From Gemmatimonadota bacterium (GTDB lineage Bacteria > Gemmatimonadota > Gemmatimonadetes > Gemmatimonadales > Gemmatimonadaceae): 64,000 nucleotides of DNA. Of this stretch, positions 44,101 to 51,823 are shown piece after piece. The DNA is taken from the NCBI GenBank assembly GCA_026387935.1, contig JAPLKU010000003.1, positions 274,753-338,752 of the forward strand, read 5' to 3'. The notes under the pieces were generated by a model, which was not told where the DNA came from, did not search any database, and was given only the letters and a program-made list of their open reading frames with translations. Each line of letters begins with the position of its first letter. The stretch's first letter is position 1. A program made the position numbers and the translations under genes.

Positions 44101-45813
44101 ATGACCCAGCGCGCTGACAAACCCGACGCTCCAGACACCGAAACACCCGCGGGATTTGCCGCGCTTGGCCTTGACCCGCGCGTGCTCGCTGCACTCGCCG
44201 CGCTGGGCTACGAAGAACCAACCCCGATCCAAAGCGCGGCCATTCCGCCGCTCCTCGCCGGCCGCGATGTGCTCGCACAGGCCGCGACGGGCACCGGCAA
44301 GACCGCTGCCTTCGCACTCCCCCTGCTCCACCGGCTGAAGCTCGACGCACCACCGCGCGAACGCACCACCGCGCTGGTCCTCGTCCCGACGCGCGAACTT
44401 GCGATGCAGGTGGCCGAAGCCATTTATAGGTACGGAAAGTCCGTTGGGGCGACGTCGGTTCCGATTTACGGAGGCGCCGCCATGGATGCGCAGATCCGCT
44501 CCCTCAAGCGCGGTGCTGACATCGTCATCGCCACACCGGGCCGCGCGCTCGACCACATTCGCCGCAAGACCGTCCACCTCGCCGGCGTCCGCACCGTCGT
44601 CCTCGACGAAGCCGACGAAATGCTCGACATGGGTTTCGCCGAAGACCTCGAAGCGATTCTCGCCGCAACACCCGCCGACAAGCAGGTCGCACTCTTTTCT
44701 GCGACCCTCGCACCGCGCATCTCTGCCATCGCGCGCACGCACCAGCGCGATCCGCTCGTGATTCGCATCGACAGCGAAGCGGTCAAAGCGGGCAAGTCCG
44801 CCAAGATTCGCCAGGTGGCCTACATCGTCCCCCGCGCGCACAAGATGCTCGCACTCGGCCGCATTCTCGACGTGGAGCAGCCGAAGAGCGCGATTGTCTT
44901 CTGCCGCACACGCACCGAAGTGGACGACCTCACCGAAACGCTCAACGCGCGCGGCTATCACTCCGAAGCGCTGCATGGCGGGTTGTCGCAGGAACAGAGC
45001 GACCGCGTGAAGAAGAAGTTACGCGCGCATACTACAGACCTGCTCATTGCCACCGACGTCGCCGCGCGCGGACTCGACGTGCAGCATGTCTCACATGTCG
45101 TGAACTACGATGTGCCCGCTGCCGCCGATGCGTACGTCCATCGCATCGGTCGCACGGGACGCGCTGGCCGCACCGGCACCGCCATCACGCTGGCCGAACC
45201 TCGTGAACAGCGCATGCTCGCCAACATCGAGCGCGTGACCGGACAGGTGGTCGAGATCGCAAGTGTGCCGACCGTGGCCGACCTCAAGACGCGCCGCCTC
45301 GAACTCGCGCAGGCCTCACTCCGTGAAGTGATTTTGGGCGGCGACCTCGAACAGTGGACTGGCGTCGTGGTCGCACTCTCGAAAGAATTCAAGATGACGG
45401 ACATCGCGGCGGCTGCGCTCAAGCAGTCGGCCTCCGGGTCTGAAAAGGACGAAGAGGAGATTCCCGCCACAGCAGTTCGCGAGCGCAGCCGGCCGCCGAA
45501 GTACGGCGATCCGGGAACGCCGAAAGGAACGCCGGGCGCTCCCCGATCCGCGCCGCGCCCGCGCGCCACGTGGAAGGTGGCGAAGATCTATGTCGGTGGC
45601 GGAAAGAAAGTGAAAATCCGTCCCGGCGATCTGGTCGGCGCAATCACCGGCGAACTCGGTGTGGACTCAGGCAACGTCGGCGCGATTCACATCTTCGACC
45701 GGCACTCGATTGTCGAGGTGCCCGAGACGATCGTGGATGAAGTGATCGCAGCACTTGCAGCGACCACCATCAAGGGAAAGAAACTCCAGATCCGCCGCGA
45801 CCGCTCCGTTTAA
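44101..45813 (+). CDS. DEAD-box RNA helicase with DbpA-type C-terminal domain
   Basis: 570 residues from the ATG at 44101; the upstream frame lacks homology. Motifs in order: Q motif GYEEPTPIQSAAIPPLLAGRD, I ATGTGKT, Ia PTRELAMQV, II VLDEADEMLDMGF, III LFSATLAP, IV AIVFCRTRTEVDDLTE, V TDVAARGLDVQHVSHVVNYD, VI HRIGRTGRAG. The last about 80 residues (WKVAKIYVGGGKKVKIRPGDLVGAITGE) form the DbpA RNA-binding domain that recognises structured rRNA in relatives, so a role in ribosome assembly or RNA turnover is likely. A TTACCT hexamer ends 6 nt before the ATG. Confidence 0.95.
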   Translation: MTQRADKPDAPDTETPAGFAALGLDPRVLAALAALGYEEPTPIQSAAIPPLLAGRDVLAQAATGTGKTAAFALPLLHRLKLDAPPRERTTALVLVPTRELAMQVAEAIYRYGKSVGATSVPIYGGAAMDAQIRSLKRGADIVIATPGRALDHIRRKTVHLAGVRTVVLDEADEMLDMGFAEDLEAILAATPADKQVALFSATLAPRISAIARTHQRDPLVIRIDSEAVKAGKSAKIRQVAYIVPRAHKMLALGRILDVEQPKSAIVFCRTRTEVDDLTETLNARGYHSEALHGGLSQEQSDRVKKKLRAHTTDLLIATDVAARGLDVQHVSHVVNYDVPAAADAYVHRIGRTGRAGRTGTAITLAEPREQRMLANIERVTGQVVEIASVPTVADLKTRRLELAQASLREVILGGDLEQWTGVVVALSKEFKMTDIAAAALKQSASGSEKDEEEIPATAVRERSRPPKYGDPGTPKGTPGAPRSAPRPRATWKVAKIYVGGGKKVKIRPGDLVGAITGELGVDSGNVGAIHIFDRHSIVEVPETIVDEVIAALAATTIKGKKLQIRRDRSV

Positions 45814-45828
45814 ACGGACCTGAGCGGT
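45800..45828. terminator. Hairpin over the helicase stop codon
   Basis: ACCGCTC (45800-45806) pairs with GAGCGGT (45822-45828), and TCCGTTTAAACGGA lies inside as a further palindrome; the TAA stop is in the middle. It may serve both convergent genes. No clear T-run is present. Confidence 0.4.
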
Positions 45829-45843
45829 TGCAGTGGAAGCTGG

Positions 45844-46380
45844 CTACTTCGCGTACTTAGTCACCCCATCGAGAATCTTCTCCTCGATACGGCCGAGTGA
45901 CGCACATTCGCGCGGCGGCTTGGACACGCCCGCGTTGTCGGCACCACTCGCGGCCATTGCCGTGGCCAGCGTCGAACCGCCGCCCGCCCGTGGCGTGACC
46001 CACGCGACCACGACGATCGTAAGCCGGTAGGAATCGGCATTCGGCCCAGTCGCTGATTCACCGCAGCTGAACGACCTCGACATCGGCAAGCCGGCCAGGT
46101 TGCGTGAGCGCTCGAAGCGCTCGCTGCCGATGATGCCCGCCTTGTTGTCAGTGTTGCCGACGGGAATGCCTAGCTCGAAGAATATCTTGAGCACTGCGGC
46201 GTACACCGCTTCGGGCGGAGCACTGACAGGATGCTCCGAGCGCATCGTGTCCAGCAGTATGAGATCGGGCCAGGCGGGAAGCTTGACGCGTACCCCTTGT
46301 GCGCGAACCGCAAGCGGCGCAAGCGACAGCAGCGCAACCGTAAGCAGCGCCCAACGGGCAGTACGTTGCGTGATCAGCAT
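45844..46380 (-). CDS. Secreted protein of unknown function at the 3' end of the qhp cluster
   Basis: 178 residues from the ATG at 46380, chosen because it starts a signal peptide (LLTVALLSLAPLAVRAQ); the upstream 17 residues of the longer frame are not signal-like. The mature part has an alpha/beta pattern (YAAVLKIFFELGIPVGNTDNKAG), two cysteines (FSCGESATG and RECASLG), and no family match that can be recognised. It begins 7 bp after the qhpE stop, so it is very probably co-transcribed with the amine dehydrogenase genes. The link to QHNDH is therefore inferred from position only. Confidence 0.75.
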   Translation of the reverse strand: MLITQRTARWALLTVALLSLAPLAVRAQGVRVKLPAWPDLILLDTMRSEHPVSAPPEAVYAAVLKIFFELGIPVGNTDNKAGIIGSERFERSRNLAGLPMSRSFSCGESATGPNADSYRLTIVVVAWVTPRAGGGSTLATAMAASGADNAGVSKPPRECASLGRIEEKILDGVTKYAK

Positions 46381-46387
46381 GGCAATT

Positions 46388-47074
46388 TCAGGTGGGGGTG
46401 GGCTGCTGGCTTTCGGCCTGCAACTTGGCAATGAAACCCCGCAATCCGCTGCAGGTGCCGTCCTCGTCGAGGTACTGCGCCAACATGCCGCTCACATTCG
46501 CCACGGCAAACGACACGCCATGCAGATTTCGTTCGCGAGGAACGCCCGGAATCGGCCGTGGATAAATGGAGGCGCGTAAGCGCAGCGCGGTTTCGGGCGC
46601 GCCGGGTTCAACCACCACCTGCGAGCGCTCAAGCGTCTCGCTCCCCACCACGCCGATCACGCGCGGCAGTGAACCTGGCAACCAGATGGTGCCGGTTGAT
46701 TCGTACGCCGCGACCACCAGTGCGCCGTCGTACGTCGCAGTCGCGACCGCGGCCGAAAGTACCTTGGCGTGTTCGGTGTTTGCCGTGCCGAGCGAGAGGT
46801 TGATCACCCGGCACTCGTGTTTGGCCGCCCAGGTAATGGCCGCAGCGAGCATCGCGCCATCCGTCTTGAGCCCACGGTCGAACACCTTCACCGGAACCAA
46901 CTCGGCGTTCGGCGCCTTTTCGCGAATCGCCGCAGCGACGGCCGTGCCATGCCCGAGGCGATCAATGGTGTCGGCGCTGCCGGCCACCAGCGACACTCCG
47001 GCTGCGACGTCGCCCACATGCTCGTGCCCAGCCGTGATTCCGCTGTCCACGACGGCGACCCTGATGCCGCTCAC
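46388..47074 (-). CDS. qhpE: QhpE: compact subtilisin-like serine protease for QhpC leader removal
   Basis: 228 residues, the size of the protease-domain-only subtilases. The catalytic triad is recognisable: Asp10 in VAVVDSGI, His42 in GHGTAVAAAI, Ser188 in HGVSFAVANVSGM. No signal peptide is present, so it acts in the cytoplasm, consistent with cleavage of the QhpC leader before export. The oxyanion-hole Asn is not found at the expected A-A-G-N position, which reads AAYESTG. It overlaps qhpF by ATGA. In the known QHNDH operon the protease also sits next to the ABC transporter. Confidence 0.85.
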   Translation of the reverse strand: MSGIRVAVVDSGITAGHEHVGDVAAGVSLVAGSADTIDRLGHGTAVAAAIREKAPNAELVPVKVFDRGLKTDGAMLAAAITWAAKHECRVINLSLGTANTEHAKVLSAAVATATYDGALVVAAYESTGTIWLPGSLPRVIGVVGSETLERSQVVVEPGAPETALRLRASIYPRPIPGVPRERNLHGVSFAVANVSGMLAQYLDEDGTCSGLRGFIAKLQAESQQPTPT

Positions 47075-48858
47075 CCGCGGAGCCGTTGCTCCGACCGGCC
47101 TTCCGGATGGTGGTTCGATCCGCGGCCGTCGGTATCGACGGCAAACAGCGCAGTGAAGGCTTCACCCTTCGCCATGAGCTCAGCGGGTGTTCCCTCCTCC
47201 GCGATGCGGCCGCCGGCGAGCACGATGATCCGATCGGCGCGCTGCGCCAGTGTGAGACGATGCGTGATCACCACGGTCGTGCGTCCGCGCATCACCGCTT
47301 CGTAACCCGACACCACCTGCAGCTCGGTCGCTGGATCGAGCGCGCCGGTCGCTTCATCGAGTACGAGCACCGCAGGGTCGGCGAGAAATGCGCGCGCAAT
47401 CGCGAGCCGCTGCCGTTCACCGGCCGATAGCGCGCGGCCCCGCTCACCAACCATGGTGCGAAGTCCGTCTGGTGAAGCGGCAACGAGGTCAGAGAGCCCG
47501 CTCGCCGTCACGGCCTCGAGCACATCGCCGTCGGTGGCGTCGGGGCGCGCAAACCGAATGTTGTCTTCGATGCTCGCGTTGAACACGGACGGATCCTGAT
47601 CGACGACCACCACATGTCGCCGCGCGTCGGATAGTCGCAGCGATTTCAGGTCGCGGCCGTCGAGCAGCACAGCGCCGTTATCAGGATCGAGATGGCGGGC
47701 GAGCAGGTCGGCAACGGTACTCTTGCCCACGCCGCTCGGACCCACGATGGCCACGTGCTCGCCTTCTTTGATCGTAAGAGACACGCGGTCGAGCACCGCT
47801 GCGCCGCGATCAAACGTGTAGGTCACATTTCGGAATGCGAGTTCACCGCGCGCCGTCTTGCACGGTTCAGCGTCCGTTGCTTCGAGCACGTCAATGGGCG
47901 CATCGAGAATCTCGTGCACACGCCGGAGCGACACCCGCGCGGTCGCAATGCCGGTGTAGAGTCCCATCATTCCCTGAATAGGGCCGAGGAGTCGCACCTG
48001 ATACGCGACGAAGGCGACCATGGTACCCATCGTGATGGTGCCGTTAATCACGCGCCACCCACCGAGGAGAAACACCGCGGCGCTGCCGAGCGAGAGCAGG
48101 AGTCCCGGCAGTCCGCCGGCGAAATAGGTGAGCCGACGCATCGCCATCAACGATGCCACGAACCCGTCGTTGCGCGCACGGAATCGCGCCTGCTCGCGGT
48201 CCTGCGCGTTCATCCCAACGACGAGCTTCATCGCCTGCAGCGTGTCAATGAGAAAAGTGCCAATACCGGCGCTCTCGTCGCGCATCACGGCAATCGAGCC
48301 TTCGAGCTTGGCGCGGTACCGGACCAACGCCCAGAGCGCGAGCGGCAACATTGCCAGACTCGCCACGAACAGCATGCGGTCGAGGTAGACCAGAATCACG
48401 ATCGTGCCGATCAAAAAGAGCACATTGCTTACCCAGGCCAGCGCGACCTCAGTGGCCACGCGTTGGATTTCGCCAATGTCGTTGTTCAGGCGAGAGACAA
48501 TCTGCCCGAGCGGCATGCGCGCGTAGAAGCGTGGCGACAGCGCCTGCAGGTGGCGAAAAAGCGTGATTCGCATGTCGAACAGAATGTCCGCCGACACTTT
48601 CGTGTAACGGAGTCCGCTCACCACGTTCAATACGAAACTCGCGAGCGTGATCGTGAAGAACAGGATCACGTACTCGGCGAGCGCCGCGCTGTCGCGCCCA
48701 TTCAGCGCGCGATCAATGAAGCCGCGAAAGAGGTAGGGCAGCACGAGCGCGAGCGCGGTCCCCGCGAGGGAGAGCGCGAGGACGACCGCCAGCGATCGTT
48801 TGTATGGAGCGACATACCCCAGCGCGCGCCGCACCTCCGGCGCCAGCATGGGTTTCAT
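47071..48858 (-). CDS. qhpF: QhpF: ABC transporter (fused membrane and ATPase domains) for QhpC export
   Basis: 595 residues. Six membrane helices (about 20-300) precede an ATP-binding domain with Walker A GPSGVGKST, signature LSAGERQRLAIARAF, Walker B VLVLDEATGALD and the switch His in VVITHRLTLAQ. The half-transporter organisation and length match lipid/peptide exporters. In the QHNDH operon the homologous gene exports the crosslinked gamma subunit to the periplasm; QhpC here has no signal peptide, which fits. It starts 7 bp after the qhpB stop. Confidence 0.9.
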   Translation of the reverse strand: MKPMLAPEVRRALGYVAPYKRSLAVVLALSLAGTALALVLPYLFRGFIDRALNGRDSAALAEYVILFFTITLASFVLNVVSGLRYTKVSADILFDMRITLFRHLQALSPRFYARMPLGQIVSRLNNDIGEIQRVATEVALAWVSNVLFLIGTIVILVYLDRMLFVASLAMLPLALWALVRYRAKLEGSIAVMRDESAGIGTFLIDTLQAMKLVVGMNAQDREQARFRARNDGFVASLMAMRRLTYFAGGLPGLLLSLGSAAVFLLGGWRVINGTITMGTMVAFVAYQVRLLGPIQGMMGLYTGIATARVSLRRVHEILDAPIDVLEATDAEPCKTARGELAFRNVTYTFDRGAAVLDRVSLTIKEGEHVAIVGPSGVGKSTVADLLARHLDPDNGAVLLDGRDLKSLRLSDARRHVVVVDQDPSVFNASIEDNIRFARPDATDGDVLEAVTASGLSDLVAASPDGLRTMVGERGRALSAGERQRLAIARAFLADPAVLVLDEATGALDPATELQVVSGYEAVMRGRTTVVITHRLTLAQRADRIIVLAGGRIAEEGTPAELMAKGEAFTALFAVDTDGRGSNHHPEGRSEQRLRG

Positions 48859-48865
48859 CCGGACA

Positions 48866-49981
48866 TTACCTGCCCGCGCCGGTGGGCTGCGCGGGAATCA
48901 GGACCAGCGCGGTCATGTCGGCGTCGTACGTGGCGGTACGCAGCTTCTTGTACGTGCGCGCATCGTATACGTCGATCGTCGGTCCGGCCGTATGGATGTA
49001 CAGGAGCGCGGCGTTCGTGCTCACGGTGAGTCCCATGCGCGAGCGCCCTTCGAACTCGGTCTTCCCGACCACGCGCCGGTTCTCAAGATCAAAGGTCCAG
49101 AACTGGTGGTTCCCCACTTCAGTGTGGAGACCGTACGCCATTTTCTTGCCCGGGGCCAGACGAAACGTGGTGTTCGCGCTCGGCCCAAGCGAAAAGAAAT
49201 CCACCGAACGCTTGGCGAGATCGATGCGCGCCACGCCCATCATCGCCCGGTGGTTCACCGGATCGGTGGAGCGAAAGAGATTCGTGTAGAATCCGGGCTC
49301 CTCGTACAGGTCGCCGCCGAAGCCGGCGTTGATGCGACCCATGCCCTCTTCGAAGAAACTCTGCGCGAGGTCCCAGGTGTCCACCTGCTTCAGCGTCACC
49401 GCGTCGTAGACGAGCACGTCCGTACTCGTAAAGAAGTACATGAACGCGCCATCCGGCGAGAAGATGATCTGCGCGTTGTCGCGCTCCTCCCCCCTCGGCC
49501 ATGCAATCGTATCGGTCACCACACGTTTTGCGAGATCGTACCGGAGCAATATCGGCTTCGTGATTTCGTACCGGTCGGCCCGCTTCGTGGTGGAGTGCAC
49601 GAGCATGACCGCGAACCGCTCCTTCGGCTCCACGTTGAACCCGTCGATCTGCACCGTGGTACGCGGCGTGCTGAGCGTGAAGTGGCCCGTGCTCTTCCGT
49701 GAGGCGATGTCCACGATCTCCACCTGGTCCTGCCGTGGATTCGTGATGTAGAAGTGCTGGCGATTCTCCGACAGCAGCATCTTGTACGGTATGCCGACTG
49801 TGAGCGGGATGGAGTCGCGCACCGCCAGCGTGGCCTCATCAATGACGAGGATCTTGTTGGCGTACGTGCCCATGTAGAACGTGCCGGTGGGCGCCTGCTG
49901 CGCCTGAGCGGCGCGCGGTGCAACGGAAACCGCGGTTAATGCAGCAACGGTTGCGGTGGCGAAGAGCGTGCGAAGGCGCAT
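48866..49981 (-). CDS. qhpB: QhpB: QHNDH beta subunit, YVTN-type beta-propeller
   Basis: 371 residues from the ATG at 49981, which gives a signal peptide (MRLRTLFATATVAALTAVSV) cleaved near A-Q-A. The mature part is a regular propeller: TYANKILVIDEATLAVRDSIPL, QHFYITNPRQDQVEIVDIAS, IFSPDGAFMYFFTSTDVLVYD and AGPTIDVYDARTYKKLRT. The beta subunit shields the gamma subunit and lines the active site in the known enzyme. It begins 20 bp after the qhpC stop. No obvious ribosome site is seen; translational re-initiation is possible. Confidence 0.88.
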   Translation of the reverse strand: MRLRTLFATATVAALTAVSVAPRAAQAQQAPTGTFYMGTYANKILVIDEATLAVRDSIPLTVGIPYKMLLSENRQHFYITNPRQDQVEIVDIASRKSTGHFTLSTPRTTVQIDGFNVEPKERFAVMLVHSTTKRADRYEITKPILLRYDLAKRVVTDTIAWPRGEERDNAQIIFSPDGAFMYFFTSTDVLVYDAVTLKQVDTWDLAQSFFEEGMGRINAGFGGDLYEEPGFYTNLFRSTDPVNHRAMMGVARIDLAKRSVDFFSLGPSANTTFRLAPGKKMAYGLHTEVGNHQFWTFDLENRRVVGKTEFEGRSRMGLTVSTNAALLYIHTAGPTIDVYDARTYKKLRTATYDADMTALVLIPAQPTGAGR

Positions 49982-50001
49982 GCGGGCGGTGGTCACAGGG
50001 C

Positions 50002-50355
50002 CTAGGGAAAGATGAGGTCGATTTTGCGCCAGTCTTTCTGCGCCGACGCGCACTTGGCCACCCAGTCGGGCGCATGGTTGTACAGGTCGGGCACGTGTGC
50101 GGGCCAGAAGCAGGTGATGTGGCAATCGTAGAGATCGCGCTCAACGGGCTGACAGAGCCCGGCGGTGCCACCGCTCGAATCCACTTCCCATCCCGGCGAG
50201 AAGACGAATGAGCAACCGAGTGGAACGTTCGGGCCCGTGGGCGAACCGGGCGCGCCACCCTGAAGCCCAACGACATCCTGTGCGATGTCCTTGGGATCCA
50301 GCGTCTGCTGGTCCACTCGCCTCGCCTTCTGATTGACTGCCTTGAGTCGTGCCAT
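50002..50355 (-). CDS. qhpC: QhpC: QHNDH gamma subunit, precursor of the CTQ cofactor
   Basis: 117 residues with no signal peptide; the first about 40 residues are the leader. The mature part has the exact crosslink geometry of the Paracoccus gamma subunit: Cys48 to Glu57 (+9), Cys68 to Asp74 (+6), Cys82 to Asp90 (+8), and the cofactor pair Cys78 to Trp84 (+6). Landmarks are FSPGWEVDSSGG, LCQPVERDLYDC and C-F-W-P-A-H-V-P-D. A further Cys102 lies in the tail. The protein carries cysteine tryptophylquinone and is expected to deaminate primary amines in the alpha-beta-gamma complex. An AGGA site lies 8 nt upstream. Confidence 0.93.
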   Translation of the reverse strand: MARLKAVNQKARRVDQQTLDPKDIAQDVVGLQGGAPGSPTGPNVPLGCSFVFSPGWEVDSSGGTAGLCQPVERDLYDCHITCFWPAHVPDLYNHAPDWVAKCASAQKDWRKIDLIFP

Positions 50356-50365
50356 GGGTGTGTCC

Positions 50366-51817
50366 TCAGTCGAACTGCTGAAGGAACTCGGGCCGCTTTT
50401 CCGCGATGGCGCCGTACACTTCGAGACAGGTGTTCGTCCAACTCCGGATCCACTCGCAATAGTGCAGGTTGGCGTGCTGCGTATCGCCGTAGCGCGTGTG
50501 CGCTTCGTGATAGCAGCCGCCCGCACAGAGCGGACGCGCCCAGCATTTACTACAATCGGTCTTGCTCTCGATATGGTGACGCGTGAGGTAGTCGTCCTGC
50601 AGGGCGCGATCGACTCCGCCGCTGACGGTACCAAGCTTGTGCGTATCAGATCCGGCAAAGCGATGGCACAGCGCCACATCACCGTCAGTGGCAACGCCCA
50701 TCAGCCCCATCCCCGCCCCGCAGGGATGCGACTTGGACAGTCCCTTGTGGATTTCCTCGAGCGTGTCGCGCACGTTGGAAAAACGATGCCGCTTGCCGGC
50801 CAGCGCAAACTCCAAATACTCGGCGGCCAGGAACTGAAACTGCTCGAGCATCGCGAAAAACCCTTCGTCCTGAATGGCGTAGTCGCGCTGCCATGACGTG
50901 GTCACAGGAGCAAAGCCCACTTCATAGAAGCCCATTTCGTCGGCGAGATGGCGATAGATGCTCACCACGTCGAGGTTCTGCTTCGTGAGCGTGACGCGCG
51001 CGCCCACCGGGCGGCGCATCTTCCGCGAGAGCAGGTCCTTCACATTGGGCGCGATGGTGTCATAGCTGCCCATGCCGTTCTTGAACACGCGGAACTGGTC
51101 CTGCTGCTCTTTGTTGCCGTCCATCGACACGGTCACACCGACGTCGTTTTCGGCGAGCCAATCAATGATCTCCGGCCGCAACAGCGTGCCATTGGTCGTG
51201 AGGCTCGCTTCGACCCGCTTGCCGAGTTCGGCGCCGCGCTCGCGCGCATAGGCCAGCGCCACCTTGAGCACCTTGTAGTTCAGCAGCGTCTCGCCACCGA
51301 AGAACGTCAGGTTCACCGACTGCTGGTCGCCCGACTCGGCGAAGAGAAAATCCACGCTCTGCTTGGCCGTGGCTTCGTCCATGAAGCGCGGCTTGGTGGA
51401 CGCTTCGGTGATCTTGTCTTCGCCGTACTCGTAGCAGTAGGTGCAGGAGAGATTGCACTTGCTCGTCACGTTCACGACGAGCGTCGTGAGCGGAACACGC
51501 TTCTTGGGAGGCGTTACCATCGGCGCGGCCACGACAGGCGCTGGAGCAATGGGAGGATTCACCGGCGCCTCGAACGCCTTCACCGCGCGAATCCGCACCA
51601 GCTCCTCAATCGCCGACTTCACATCGGGGAGCGGAAAGCGGTCACTGAGTGAGCGCGCGAGGTCGGCTGGCGCAATGTCGCGGTCGCCGATCGCGTCGAG
51701 TACAGCCACCGACGCGTCGTCGAGCCGAAACACCGCGGCCGACGGCACGAGATAGAGATACGGCGCACCGTCGCCGGCAAAGGCGTGAAACTCACCGCGA
51801 CGGAAGAGCGTGGGCAT
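50366..51817 (-). CDS. qhpD: QhpD: radical SAM enzyme forming the thioether crosslinks in QhpC
   Basis: 483 residues. An N-terminal about 85-residue winged-helix-like part (peptide-recognition type) precedes the radical SAM core, whose cluster motif is Cys121-N-L-S-Cys125-T-Y-Cys128 followed by LTFFGGETLLNYKV. The C-terminal SPASM region has the auxiliary cluster cysteines (HPCGAGMG, ALCHRFAG, DCSKCWARPLCAGGCYHEA, HYCEW). In the known system QhpD forms three intra-peptidyl Cys-to-Asp/Glu thioether bonds in QhpC. The AGGA ribosome site, 4 nt before the ATG, overlaps the qhpA stop codon. Confidence 0.92.
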   Translation of the reverse strand: MPTLFRRGEFHAFAGDGAPYLYLVPSAAVFRLDDASVAVLDAIGDRDIAPADLARSLSDRFPLPDVKSAIEELVRIRAVKAFEAPVNPPIAPAPVVAAPMVTPPKKRVPLTTLVVNVTSKCNLSCTYCYEYGEDKITEASTKPRFMDEATAKQSVDFLFAESGDQQSVNLTFFGGETLLNYKVLKVALAYARERGAELGKRVEASLTTNGTLLRPEIIDWLAENDVGVTVSMDGNKEQQDQFRVFKNGMGSYDTIAPNVKDLLSRKMRRPVGARVTLTKQNLDVVSIYRHLADEMGFYEVGFAPVTTSWQRDYAIQDEGFFAMLEQFQFLAAEYLEFALAGKRHRFSNVRDTLEEIHKGLSKSHPCGAGMGLMGVATDGDVALCHRFAGSDTHKLGTVSGGVDRALQDDYLTRHHIESKTDCSKCWARPLCAGGCYHEAHTRYGDTQHANLHYCEWIRSWTNTCLEVYGAIAEKRPEFLQQFD

Positions 51818-51823
51818 CTGTTC

